NCBI GenBank assembly: GCA_038030265.1
Contig: CM075937.1
Span: forward strand, 47,596,198-47,660,197
From: Corythucha ciliata
Taxonomy: Eukaryota > Arthropoda > Insecta > Hemiptera > Tingidae
Reading direction: 5' to 3'
DNA: 64,000 bases
Part shown: in pieces, positions 34,201 to 45,496 of the stretch
Position numbering within the stretch: position 1 is the first letter of the stretch
Layout: the number at the start of each line of letters is the position of its first letter
Notes under the pieces: generated by a model
Databases searched by the model: none
What the model saw: the letters and a program-made list of their open reading frames with translations, nothing else
What the model was told of the DNA's origin: nothing
Position numbers and translations under genes: made by a program

Positions 34201-34345
34201 TCAATTTTAGCCGCGAATAGGTGATTCTTTTTCATTTTTTCCCGCAAACTAACGTTTTTCCTACAATTCTCCCTTCTACAGTTCAGAAAATTTTGAAGAT
34301 GAATTAGGCGCTTTTTCTCAATTTTAGCCGCGATTTTTTTTATTA
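34187..34345 (+). repeat. Short family A array cutting the third Gypsy element
   Basis: Four to five units (AATTAGCGTTTTCTCAATTTTAG...) replace the end of the integrase frame. The following 300 bases (34346-34640) show no recognised feature. Confidence 0.7.
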
Positions 34346-34639
34346 AACCAGCATAATGTCACGAAGTTAAAAATGTAAAGGCATAGTGGTCTATAGTGCT
34401 AGGAAGAGCCTCCGCGGACCATGGTTGGCCGCCTTTTGGAGTCGAGAAAAGTGACCGAGAGTTACCATGATAGCAAGGCCAAACGCACATTTTTAACCAC
34501 TTTTTGGGTGCAATGACAGCCCGTTTTGGGTGGATTTTGATCGTGCGGGGCCGTGGATAGAGAATATTCGAGCCCAGGGACGAAACTCAATGAGTCCTTT
34601 TCACCTTGGTGAGTAACAGACCCAGAGCTGCAGTCCTGG

Positions 34640-35427
34640 CTTCTTTCTCGAAAGGCCTCCATCCAACTCCAGAAACACCAAGAAGACCCCAACACAGTAT
34701 AGTGACACCACAGGGCCCAACCACAGCCAAGGTTCAAACCCAGAGAAGCTGTAAACCACTGTAGAACCTCTAACGACAGCAACATTTCAAGCACAAAGGT
34801 TAAACCAAAGCCATGGTCCAACCACAGGAAAGCTCCAACCACAGCAGCAGGTCAAATGGTGGTTGTAGCTTTAGTGTGGTTGGGTCTTTACTGTGGTTTG
34901 ACCATTGCTGCGGTTGCAGACCATTGCTGTGCTCGGACCTTTGATATGGTTTGACCATTGCTTTGGTTGCGGATCATTACTATGGTTAGAACTTAGCTGT
35001 GGTTGGACTTGTGCGGTAGTTTGACCATTGCTGTGGTTGCGGACCAATGCTGTGGTTGCGGACCATTGCTGTGGTTGGACCTTTACAGTGGCTGGACATT
35101 TGCTTTGGTTGGAGCTTTGCTGTGGTTGTGAGCTTTGCTGTGGTTAGACCTTTGCTGGGGTTGGAGCTTTGCTGTGGTTTGACCATTGCTGCGATTGCGG
35201 ACCATTGCTGTGGTTGGACCTTTGATATGGTTTGACCATTGCTGTGGATGTGGACCATTGCTGTGGTTGGACTTTTGTTGTGGTTAGATTTTGCTGTGGT
35301 TGGACCTTTGATGTGGTTGGACTTTTACTGTGGTTGGAGCTTAACTGTGGTTAGACCATTACCGTGGATAGACTTTGCTGTGGTTAGGTTCCTGTGGTAG
35401 GTCCAACCACAGCCAAGGTCCAACCAC
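34640..35427. repeat. Minisatellite D, left block
   Basis: Degenerate units of about 18-20 bp around GCTGTGGTTGGACCTTT and GCTGTGGTTGCGGACCAT. The first part is in reverse orientation (CCAACCACAGCC), then plus orientation dominates from about 34850. The last 80 bases (35337-35419) are repeated at 37616-37699. Open frames on both strands merely follow the repeat. Confidence 0.85.
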
Positions 35428-37101
35428 TTCCCGTCACCCTGGAAAAAGGCTTACATCAGCCTCATCCTTAAAGACCCTGACCGGGACCGTAGTGATCCGG
35501 CTAGCTACCGCCCGATATCCCTCCTATCGGTCGAGGCAAAGGCGTTCGAACGCCTCATTGTGGACCGCTTACCACCTTCCACCTACGACCGATGTCACCG
35601 GTGGCAATTCGGGGGCATTCCCCACCGGTCGACGGAGATGGCGATACTCCACCTACAGAGGCAAATTGCAGCTGCCCCGCATCGCATCACCGCTGTAGCT
35701 GGCTACGACAACATCGGCGCATTCAACTTGGTTTGGTGGCCCGCTCTTCTGGCCGAAATCCGCGCCACTGAGGTTCCTGCAAACATCTATGGCCTGCTCC
35801 GCAGCTATCTCAACGACCGCTACGTTCAGCTAAGCTACAGCGGTATTGTCGCTCATCGCGAGCTAACCAGCGGGTGCCCCCAAGGGGCTGTCCTGGCGTG
35901 TCTCCTCTGGGCCCTCGGCTTCGCACCCCTTCTCCGCGAGCTCGAAGCAGTTGGTCTAACAGCCACTGCTTTCGTCGACGACCTCGCCGTTGTCATCACC
36001 GCTCATGACCGTCAGACGCTCCGATGCGAGTTTCGCCGAGTCGACGACATCGTCGCAGCCTGGTGTGGTAATCGTCGCCTGACCATCAACTATGCGAAGT
36101 CGTCCCTAACGATTCTCCGAGGGTCCCAGCACTTCCCGTCACAGCGGCACCTTCGGACCACCTCCAACCGAAACATGCCGCTCGTGCACCCCGTGCACTA
36201 TTTAGGAGTCACGCTCTTGAGATCGGGACGGCCAACACAACATCTGGCATACCTGGCGCGCACAGTCACCGCCAGCTGCGATTTCCTCCGAGGGATATCG
36301 GGCCGAGGATGGGGGCCTGACTTTCAGAGGCGGCTCGTTTACTATAAGGCCGTCTTTCTTCCACGTATCACATACGCGTGTGTCACCTGGTGGCCGGCAG
36401 CACGCCCAGCGGACCGTCAACAAGCGCGCACGATCCAAAGCCGCTTCCTCATTGCCGCGCTCCGCGCCTATAGCACTACGGCACATTTGACGCTCCACGT
36501 CCTGGCTGGAGTCCTGCCACTCGACTTGGAGTTGGAGGTCCGCACGGCCACACGAGCCCGCCTCTTAGGGACCGTCCATCAACTTCCCGAATGGCTGGCC
36601 CCCATACCTACAGATCTCGAATCAGCCGAGTACAAAAAACAGTGCCATCGAGCAGCTCTGATTCGCTGGCAGAGTGAATGGGACAACAGGACCACCGGCC
36701 GTTTCACCCACGACGTCATCCCAGTGATCGAGGAGCGCCTGCGATGGAAGTGGCGCTTTCTCAGCTACCCAGCAGTGCAACTACTGTCAGGACACGGCTC
36801 CTTCAACCACAAGCTCCACTTCCACCGCCGCCGAGAGAACCCCGACTGTCCATGCGGAGGCGAGGCCGAAACGGCGGAGCATGTGCTCTTCCGCTGCCCG
36901 CTCTATCAAGACATCAGGGACCTGTGGCGAATCCCTCAAAACCCGCGTCTTCTCGTCGCAACAAAATCGTCAGCCCATCGTTTCCTCGCCTTCGCTAATG
37001 CCTGGTACCACCGTCGGGGCACAGGCCCAACAATGGCAAATGTTGGTGACCCTTCCACCAGCCAACTCTCGGCCTCGGATACCCAAGGTACTGGGACCTA
37101 G
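35428..37101 (+). pseudogene. R1-like non-LTR retrotransposon ORF2, 5'-truncated
   Basis: An uninterrupted frame of ~557 codons starting inside the RT domain: FPSPWKKAYISLILKDPDRD, SYRPISLLSVEAKAFERLI, WQFGGIPHRSTEMAI, GYDNIGAFN (motif A), SGCPQGAVLACLLW, the catalytic FVDDLAVV and YLGVTLLRS. The C-terminus carries a Cys-x-Cys-x8-His-x4-Cys motif (CPCGGEAETAEHVLFRC), typical of R1/TRAS/LOA-type elements. The endonuclease domain and ORF1 are missing, as expected for incomplete target-primed reverse transcription. The intact frame and high GC compared with the surroundings point to a recent insertion into minisatellite D. Confidence 0.9.
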
Positions 37102-37465
37102 AGAACCAGTGACCACCGCATCTCATCATCACCGTCACGCTCTCATTGTCGACTTCGCTCTCCGAGCCTCTACCAGACCGCCGCTTGTTCCCGTCCGCGG
37201 AATCTCTGAGCTCTAGGTCACGGTGCCCCCACCTTTCCGAACAATATGGGTATCACTCTCCACCTCACATTTTACCTGTAAAACTCCCCACCGCCAATCG
37301 GTCTACACCGGTAACGTGTCAGTTTTGACCAGCTGGCACGGCTGACGGGGAGTGGGGTGGAGATAACCAGAACCTGCACGTGCCGGGTCACTTCCCGGCC
37401 GCCAAGTCCGGCATTCCCGGTACTGCGCCCTAAAGGGCGTTCCACCGGGGCGGGAAGAAGGCACA
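37102..37465 (+). mobile_element. 3' untranslated end of the R1-like element
   Basis: GC-rich, non-coding, from the stop at 37099-37101 to the return of minisatellite D at about 37466 (TTGGACTTTTGCTGTGG). There is no poly(A) tail, as in several R1-type elements. The junction shows a few bases of overlap (GGTTGGAC). Confidence 0.65.
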
Positions 37466-38145
37466 ATCCTGGTTGGACTTTTGCTGTGGTTAGACTTTTG
37501 CTGTAGTTCGACCATTATTGCTCTGGTTGCGGACCATTGCTGTGGTTGGACCTTTGCTGTGGTTTGGCCATGGCTGTGGTTGGGCCTTGTCTGTGGTTGG
37601 ACCTTTGCTGTGGTTGGAGCTTAACTATGGTTTGACCATTACCGTGGATAGACTTTGCTGTGGTTAGGTTCCTGTGGTAGGTCCAACCACAGCCATGGCC
37701 AAACCACAGCAAAGGTCCAACCACAGCAATGGTCCGTTGCTTTGGTTGGAGCTTTGCTGTGGTTTGACCATTGCTGCGATTGCGGACCATTGCTGTGGTT
37801 GGACCATTGCTGTGATTAGACCTTTGCTGTGGTTGGACTTTTGCTGTAGTTCGACCATTATTGCTCTGGTTGCGGACCATTGCTGTGGTTTGGCCATGGC
37901 TGTGGTTGGACCTTGGCTGTGGTTGGACCTTTGCTGTGGTTGGACCTTTGCTGTGGTTGGACCTACCACAGGAACCTAACCACAGCAAAGTCTAACCACG
38001 GCAATGGTCAAACCACAGTTAAGCTCCAACCACAGTAAAAGTCCAACCACATCAAAGGTCCAACCACAGCAAAGGTCTAACCACAGCAATGGTCAAACTA
38101 CAGCTATGCGCCTAACCACATTAAAAGCCCCAAACACAAGCTCCA
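37466..38145. repeat. Minisatellite D, right block with inverted symmetry
   Basis: Same unit family as 34640-35427. The segment 37616-37720 recurs inverted at about 37945-38030 (GGACCTACCACAGGAACCTAACC), so the array switches from GCTGTGGTTGG to CCAACCACAGC near 37968. 35337-35419 is a direct copy of the same block. Confidence 0.8.
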
Positions 38146-38339
38146 ACCTCAGTTGAGCTCCAGTAAAACTTTCCCTTTTCTCTTCGTTTTCTCGATTTTT
38201 GAAATCCGGGCCCGGGGATAAAGGCCCCAGTGCCCCCTCCCCCCACTTTTGACGGCTCTGCCGACTGCATTTCTCAATTGAGTATTGTGGTATGAGGGGC
38301 TCGTATGGACAACGTACAGAAACAAAAATGTGACGTTCC

Positions 38340-38452
38340 TTAAATTCCGATACATTTGTATGGTGAGTCTCAACCTTAAGCACTTGGGGACACGTTCACG
38401 CCCCCCTCTGGGAACCACTTGCGCCCCCCCCCCCAGGTTGAGAATCAGGGCT
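38340..38452. mobile_element. Short hAT-like terminal fragment
   Basis: GAGTCTCAACCTTAAGCACTTGG, CTCTGGGAACCACTTG and GGTTGAGAATCAGGGCT have the TCTCAACC / GGGAACCACTTG signature common near hAT MITE ends. About 110 bp; no coding capacity. Confidence 0.4.
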
Positions 38453-38489
38453 GAAACCAGGAATGTGGGAGTTTCCTCAAGAACAACAG

Positions 38490-38925
38490 AATTAGCGTTT
38501 TACCTTTTGTTGCAGAAAATTAGCGAATTTAGCCGTGAATTAGCGTCCCCCCCCTTTTTTTTTGCGATGAATGAGCGCTCTTTCTCAATTTTTCACCGCG
38601 TGAAACCCCCCCCCCCCCAACCATTTATCTCCAACATGAGCGCTATTTTTCAAGTTTAGAAGTGAATAAGCGCTTTTTCACCATTTCAAGAGCGAATAAG
38701 CGCTTCTTTGGAGGGGGGAGGGTTTAACTCCGAGCCAGCGATTTTCATTTCTAAAATTTTTTGCCACCACCAATAGAGTTTTTTTTATTAATTTTAGCAG
38801 GGAAGGTGCCATTTTTTTTAAAATGATAATTTTAGCCGCAAATGAGCGCTTCTTCTCAGTTATGGCCGTTGTGAGAGCTCGTATTGTCAATTTTAGCCAC
38901 GGAATTGGTCGCAAAGGATTGTGCA
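38490..38925 (+). repeat. Family A array, diverged, with C-rich interruptions
   Basis: Units such as TTAGCCGTGAATTAGCG and TTTTAGCCGCAAATGAGCGCTT occur with C8-C10 runs between. A further fragment with TTTTTAGCAGCAAATGATCGC lies at 39365-39415. Open frames here are by-products. Confidence 0.7.
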
Positions 38926-39972
38926 AATTCATCCATCCTCAAGTTTACAGCCCGTGAAAGGACCTACAGCAACTGTAGCCTGAGTGATTGACTGCGCGAT
39001 ATTACCCCCCAGGGTTCCACGCGCGAATTGGCGTTTTTCATGACGTGAATAACGTGTTTTACTCGAGGTGTAATAGTGAGGACCTCAGAGTGTTTGCGTG
39101 CGCTGCCTTCTGGGCGATGTGCGGCGGTAGAGGAGGTTCTGTCCTTCTCATCCGTGGGTGTGGGTGGAAGGAGAAGTGGAGAAAAGTGAGTAAATACGCA
39201 CAGGGTAACCAGACGTCCAACTTTTTCCGGGCATGTCCTACTTTTTTGCGCGTCCGGGTTCATTTTTCAGGTGTCTGAGGAAGGATCAAAATTTTTCTAT
39301 TTTTTGCTAAACCCAAAATAAAGTTGCCTCCAGACACCGCGAATTTGTTTTTCTCTCTCTCTGTCTCTCAATTTTTAGCAGCAAATGATCGCATTTTCTC
39401 AATTTTTAGCCCCTAAAATTATCGACCCCCCCCCCCCCCACCCACCCACGGCACGCACTATGTCGCACGAACGCTGGCGAAGAGCAATTTTTCATTATTA
39501 ACCTAAGGACCTACAAAAACTTGTCATTAGTATTTTTTCCATCAATTTCAAACGCCCTTTTAAGGTTTCCCAAAGAAGAGCGCTTGCGTGGACCTGTGAA
39601 CAGCACTGGGAGAGTCGAGACAAATCGTTCAACGACTGCTGGCCGTGCCGCCCTTCCTGTCACAACGCCACAGCTGGGCCTTGGCACCGCTGTTTTTTTT
39701 TTAAGGTCCACTCCACTATATTTCCGCGTAATCAACGTTGCTACAACGAACATATGGTTGCGTAACTGAAGTTTGGGAAAAATTGACGGTGAAATTCTGA
39801 TAAAAAAAGCCCATGGTTTCTTAAACATTGTGTCCTAAATTTCTTGTGATCCAATAACCATACACATAGCACCCATGCATAATCTCGTCATATCGCCAAC
39901 AGGTTGGAAAAAACGTTGAAATAACTTTATTGGGGGTGGGGGTAGAATAAGCGTTAATCAATTTATTTTCAG
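38926..39972. other. 5' flank of SLC17 copy B
   Basis: No first exon of the transporter could be recognised. A CAGGGTAACCAGACGTCCAAC motif at 39200 resembles a DNA-transposon end, and C-runs lie near 39430. The T-rich tract with AG at 39971-39972 is the acceptor of the first readable exon, so a further upstream exon must exist if the gene is functional. Confidence 0.4.
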
Positions 39973-41809
39973 TATGTGGGCGATACCGCTACTACGTCAT
40001 TATTGTGAATTTCTTTGGATTCGTCTTCTGCTTCGCGATGCGCTATTGTTTCTCATTCGCGCTCGCGCACATGGCCGATGTGCCAAAGAAAAAAGTTGAT
40101 CCCGACTCGTGTCCCGGCGATTTGAATGATAACGCCAAGAATAAAGTAGGAGGCCACCAAAAGGATTATTTCAGGCTACGATCGGGCAACTTTGATGTGT
40201 TTTAATCTTGGGGTGGGGGTTCCTCAGACAGCTGAATTTCATTGGAACTCTCAAACTCAAGGATTGTTGTTGTCGTCGTTTTTCTTTGGCTATATGGTAG
40301 GCATCGTGCCAGCCGGTGTGCTTGCAGATCTGTTCGGTCCGAGGTGATTACAGCCTTTCCCCACCCATCCACCCAACGGTTCCTATTTGAATTGATCGTA
40401 ATATCATCCACAGGACTATCCTTATTATTGGATCTGGGGTAACTTCTATTTTAACTATGCTCACCCCTGGAGCGATATACTTGGGGGATTGGCCATTGCT
40501 GTTGCCCTTACGAATAATAATTGGCATCTTTCAAGTAAGAAAATTGGAACCCTAAAAGATACGGATTTTAAAAAAAATGTAATTCTTTACAGGCAATGTT
40601 CTATTCTCCAACGCACGTTATTGTAGCGAATTGGGCGCCAAAAGAGGAGAGAACTTGTTTGGGAGCGATCGTGTTCGCCGGTTCACTAGCTGGGAACTTC
40701 TTTCAAAGTATCATTTCTGGTATTCTTTTAGGAGTGTTGCAGCTACACTGGCAGTGGGCGTTCTACGTGTTTGGAATCCTTGGATTGGCTTGGACTTTCG
40801 TGTTTGCCTTCACTGTACACGGATCGCCAACTACTCATCACAAGTTGTTAGAAAAGGAGAAGGAGAAATTCGTGGGGATGAAGCCGCATGGGAAAGTGAA
40901 GAAACGTGTTCCTTGGTTGTCAATAATGAAAAGTCACCCTTTCTGGGCCATGATGATAGGCCATATCGGTCATCATTGGGGTTTCACGGCTCTTGTTACT
41001 GTCATGCCCTTATTTTTCAAATCAGTGCTACACATGAACATTAAAAAGGTAAGAATTCAACGGAAATTATGGCAATTAACCAACAATAACAGCGAAACTT
41101 TGTAGAACACTTTCATAAATGCTGCAATTTACGTTGTGATTTGGGCCGTGAGCCTTTTTTCGGGTTGGTTTCTTCAACTGTGTGAAGGCAAGCACTGGAT
41201 AACCAAAACCATGAGCAGAAAAATCGGAACAACTCTATGTAAATATGAATCAAACTGTTTTGTATGGCAAAAATTATACGAAACTCCCCCCCCCCCCCAA
41301 ATGAAATTTACAGCCTCGAGTGTCCCCGCCTTGGGATTGATCGGCGGTGTCTACAGCGGGTGTGATCGCACCATGGCAGTGTCATTCGTAATTGTCGGAC
41401 AGGCGCTCATGGGATTTTATTATTCAAGCCTTAAAATCAATACGATCGACCTGTCACCCAATTTCGCCGGTAGTCTCGGATCGCTGACGGTTCTACTCGC
41501 CGGAATCGTTGGAATCATTCTACCATATGTTTTTGGTGTAATGACACCCAATGTACGCGCTCAAATTCTATTCATTTTTTTCCACCGCAGTTCTTTATAA
41601 AATTTAATCTATTTCTCCCCCTCCCCCGACACCGATTCCAACAACAGTATTTCCTCGCCGAATGGCGAATAGCGATGTGGGTATCTTTCGCTATTATGGT
41701 CGGCACGAATATTTATTACGTGTTCCCAGCATCGGCGGAAGCTCAACCTTGGGACAAAGTTGAAGTAATTGAGTCAGAGAAGCCACCAGAAACGGAAGCT
41801 CCCAAATAA
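39973..41809 (+). CDS. SLC17-type anion transporter, copy B (first exon not found)
   Basis: Exons 39973-40145, 40228-40343, 40414-40534, 40593-41048, 41106-41238, 41314-41552 and 41648-41809 (stop 41807-41809), all GT-AG, introns 57-95 bp. Every exon has exactly the length of its counterpart in copy A, and the proteins are clearly similar throughout (by eye about three residues in four). Motifs include EFHWNSQTQGLLLSSFFFG, VPAGVLAD, HWQWAFYVFGILG, VPWLSIMKSHPFWAMM, GHHWGFTALVTVMPLFF, DLSPNFAGSLGSLT and AQPWDK. It should be a 12-helix major-facilitator transporter; the substrate is unknown. AATAAA (41805-41810) overlaps the stop codon, as in copy A. The first exon is not visible. No disabling change was seen. 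Confidence 0.88.
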
Positions 41810-42305
41810 ATATGTGCGAATCAACGGGTTATGGATTGTCTTTTTCATATCCACGAAGTGCCTTGGTAGTGGGTGGGGGGGGGAGGGCGTGCTCTTTACA
41901 CAAGAATTTGGCCCATTACAGAAACAAATTTCGCGGGTACGGCCCTTTCAGAACCCAACAAGGTAATTTTCAGGTAAAATCGCGAGATTGAATTCTCGGA
42001 AAGCGATAATTTAACAGGTTGGGCTCAAATGTCTCAAATTTTGGACCAATATTCCCAGAACCGCTAAGTGGGTGATTTCTAAGGTCATTGTTACCGACTT
42101 GTTTTGATTTCAGCCGGATGCAGTTCATATGAGACACTCAAGTCAGTGCTTAAGTGAACAAATGCAGGCGATCCCCGTCCAAATTGTCCCACCAGTGCCT
42201 CTCAAAGTGTCCTAAAAATAAAGAGCGTTTTACCTCTTTGTCGTTGGGTTTTTGAATTTTTTTTTTTTCTCGACTCATACAAGCATGTAGCAGCCCAGTT
42301 GAGGT
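41810..42305. other. 3' flank of SLC17 copy B
   Basis: Contains the probable short 3' end of copy B, a G9 run near 41876, and an AATAAAGAG motif near 42216 on the plus strand that could be an alternative poly(A) signal. No gene recognised. Confidence 0.4.
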
Positions 42306-42392
42306 CAGCGTTGCACAGCTCATTGGGAAAGTTCACGGCTAAAATTGAGAAAAAGCGACAATTCGACATCGAAAAATTAAGAATCAGCGAGC

Positions 42393-44494
42393 CAGTGGCG
42401 TAGGTAGGAATTTGTCCTGGGAGGGGGGGGATCAGATTGAAATCTCGTAAGGGTGAGGGGAGGGGGATAATTTCAGATTTTAGTCATCATTCCACCCAGC
42501 CAGCACACTCTTGAATCTGGACATCTTGCTGGCCTTGTCATAGCCTCAATCTCTCAGTTAAGGGCGATTTTTGGACTCTACCCGCAAATTAGCGGTTTTG
42601 CCCCACCCCCTTTCATAGCCATGAATTTGCGCATTTTCTCAACTTTAGCAGCAAAGTATCGTTTTTATCCCGTGAGCGATGTTTCTTAATTATCCACGAG
42701 TTTTGGCGTTTTCCTCAATTTTAGCAGCATATTACTAATTTTTTAATTTTTTTTACCAAGGGATTAGCACTTTTCTCAGTTTCAGCTGGAAATTAGCGTG
42801 TTTTCCTCAATATTAGCCGCAAAATAGGGGGACTTTTCACGAATTAGGATTTTTTTGGTTCACCATACTCAATGGCATGAGCGAATTGGCGTTTTTTTTC
42901 CAATTTCAGCCTGAAAGTTGCCTTCAGAATCCGCAAATTGGCGTATATTCAGTTTTTGGCGCAAATAAGAATTTTTCTCAACTTCAACCGCGAATTAGCG
43001 CTTTTTTTAAAACTGTAGCGGTGACGCGTCGTAGCTTTTAAAACCTGTGAATTAGCGAATTTTCTCAATTTCAGTCACAAATTGGCGTCTGGCGCAATTT
43101 TAGCTGTAAATTGGCGATTTTTTCCATTTTGAGCCGCGAATTAACAATTTGCTCAATTTTTAGGCTTAAAATTAACCTTTCTCTTAATTTTGACCGGGCT
43201 GATTATTTTATTTTCTAAATATTACCCGCAAATTAGCGGTTTTTCACATTTTACCACCGCATTAGCAATTTTATATAACTTCTTTAGGTATAGATTATTG
43301 CTTCTTTTCAGTTCTAGCCGTGAATTAGCGTATTTTTTAACATTGTACTGTAGCCATGCATGAATTAGCCATTTTTTCTGAATTTTACCCACAAAAATGC
43401 CTTAAGAAGATGCGAATTTAAATTATAAATGTAAATTAAAAATAAAATCCATCCATTTCTGTCAAAAAATCATCATTTTTAAATTATAAATTTCACGACA
43501 CTTAATTCGAGAATAAGTGCTGTTTCTCAATTTTAGCTGCGAATTTTCGCTTTTTCTAAATTTTATCAGCGTGGTAGCGTCTCCAACCCGTGCATTACCT
43601 ACCAAGTTTTGTCAATTTTTGCCAAGAATTGACGTTTGACTCAATTGAAGCTGCAAATTAGCAATTTTTTTCCATTTTTAACTGAGAATTAGCACTTTTC
43701 CCCAATTTGAACAGAAAATTAACGTTTTTCTTAATTTTAGCTGCGCTAATTGGTGATTTTTTCAATTTTTACCGCGAATTAGTGATTTTCTTCATTTTGT
43801 ATCCACGAATTAACGTTTTTCCATAACTTTATTACCACAAATTGCAAATTAGCAATTTTCCCGATTTCAGCTGTGAAATGGCGTTTTATTGCTAATTTTG
43901 CGGTCATTTAGTACCCTATTCCCTTTTTCAAGCGCGAATGGGCGATTTTTCACCATTTCAGATTTGAATTTGCCATTTTTGTCCAATTTTTAACCTGAAA
44001 GCGTCTTTCATTTGTCAATATTATAGCGTGTTTTCTCAACTTTAACAGCGGGGTTTGCCCAAATACAACACTATTGCGTTGATTTCCTCAATTTAATCGT
44101 AGAATGGCCTCTATGTACCGCGAATCAGCGATTTTTTTCTTAATTTTAGTTTGGAAGTTGCATCGCGAGACCACGAATCAGCGCTTTTTGGCAGCTATAG
44201 CCACGAATATTACCGATTTTTGTCTGATAGAGGGTCCGGAGCGAACCCCCCCCCCACCGGTACCTCGGTACACTATTGCGTTGGGTCTGAAGTCCAAGGA
44301 AAAAGCTGGACGTACTCGGACCTTTTCGGGCTGCTTCAAGTCCAGAAAATCTGCTAAACCTAACTTCAACGTGAAACGCTGACGGAGATTTTATGGTGCT
44401 CTTCGCTATGGTACTAGTGCTCCTTCGTTCGTATACTTGTGGATCTGGGGGGAGGGGATCTATCCCCCCATATCCCCCCGTACCTACGCCCCTG
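42393..44494 (+). mobile_element. hAT-like non-autonomous element carrying a family A array
   Basis: Left end CAGTGGCGTAGGTAGGAA (42393), right end TACCTACGCCCCTG (44494): 14-bp terminal inverted repeats with one mismatch. The 8-bp sequence CAGCGAGC occurs immediately on both sides (42385-42392 and 44495-44502), a target duplication of the length typical of hAT transposons. Both subterminal regions (about 42393-42560 and 44235-44494) recur at the ends of the copy 57900-61503. Between them lies a ~1.7 kb array of degenerate ~30-bp family A units. No transposase is encoded. Superfamily assignment rests on TSD length and the CAGNG terminus. Confidence 0.8.
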
Positions 44495-45460
44495 CAGCGA
44501 GCACTCGCCGATTAAGATGCGGCTAAGATTAAGGAAAAAGCGGACAATGACTGCTCAATTGGGGAGGGGAAGGACGTTTATTGTCGGCTAAAATAGAGAA
44601 AAAAAATGCTTATTCGTGGTAAATCCGGTGGCAATTTCACTCACTAAGTTTCTGTATGTCTTTACGGGACAAAATTTATAAAGCGCAAAATGTGATGATC
44701 CTTATTGACTAAAAATCAAGATTGAGCTCGTATAACGATGAAACAATGGAGCTCATTGACGGCTAAAATAAATGAAATTCCCCCCTTGGCGGCTAAAATT
44801 AGGGAAAGCTATATTTGGCGGTACACTGAAGGTTTTTTCACGTCTAAACTGAGCAAGCGCGCAAATGTACAGTTGAACTGTGGGACGAGTCGCCGGGGTA
44901 AAAATTCAGTAAAAACGCTCATATGACGGTTAAAATTGATTTAAAAAAGAAAAAACCGCTTATTTTCTATCCGAAATTGTGGGAAAACGCCAACTGGCGG
45001 TTTTACGGTGGTCCCTTCTACGCCTAAACTGAAAAAAATCGCGATAAAGTGCGGGAGGCTAAAATTGGGGAAACCCGCTGATTTGCGGCTAAAATCCTGA
45101 AAAAAACGCTGATTCTCGTTTGAAATGGAGAAAAAGTTTTCCTTCGCAGCTTAAATAGACAACAAATCGCTTAATTCACCGCTAAAAGTGAGAAGAAACG
45201 CTCATTTTGAAGGTACAATTGAAAGAAAAATCGCCAAACGGCCGCTAAAAATTGGGAATACACTGTTTGTGGACGCTCTTTCACGCCTGAAATTGAAGAA
45301 ATGCGCTCACTCGCGTTCAAAATTGAGAAAAACGACTCAATAGCGGCAAAAATTGATGAAAAAACGCTCATTTGAAGCAACATTGGGGAAGAGCGCTTAT
45401 TCACGACTATAATTACGAATAACACTAATGTGAGGCTCCAGGGGGCAATGGGAGCCTAAA

Positions 45461-45462
<2 letters not shown>

Positions 45463-45493
<31 letters not shown>
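45463..45493. repeat. (GA)n microsatellite
   Basis: About fifteen AG dinucleotides inside the family A array. Confidence 0.95.

Positions 45494-45496
<3 letters not shown>

Noticed and set aside
37515..37988. 157-codon Gln/Thr-rich frame in minisatellite D
   Set aside because: Overlapping frames exist on both strands because the unit lacks stops; the peptide is just the repeat translated.
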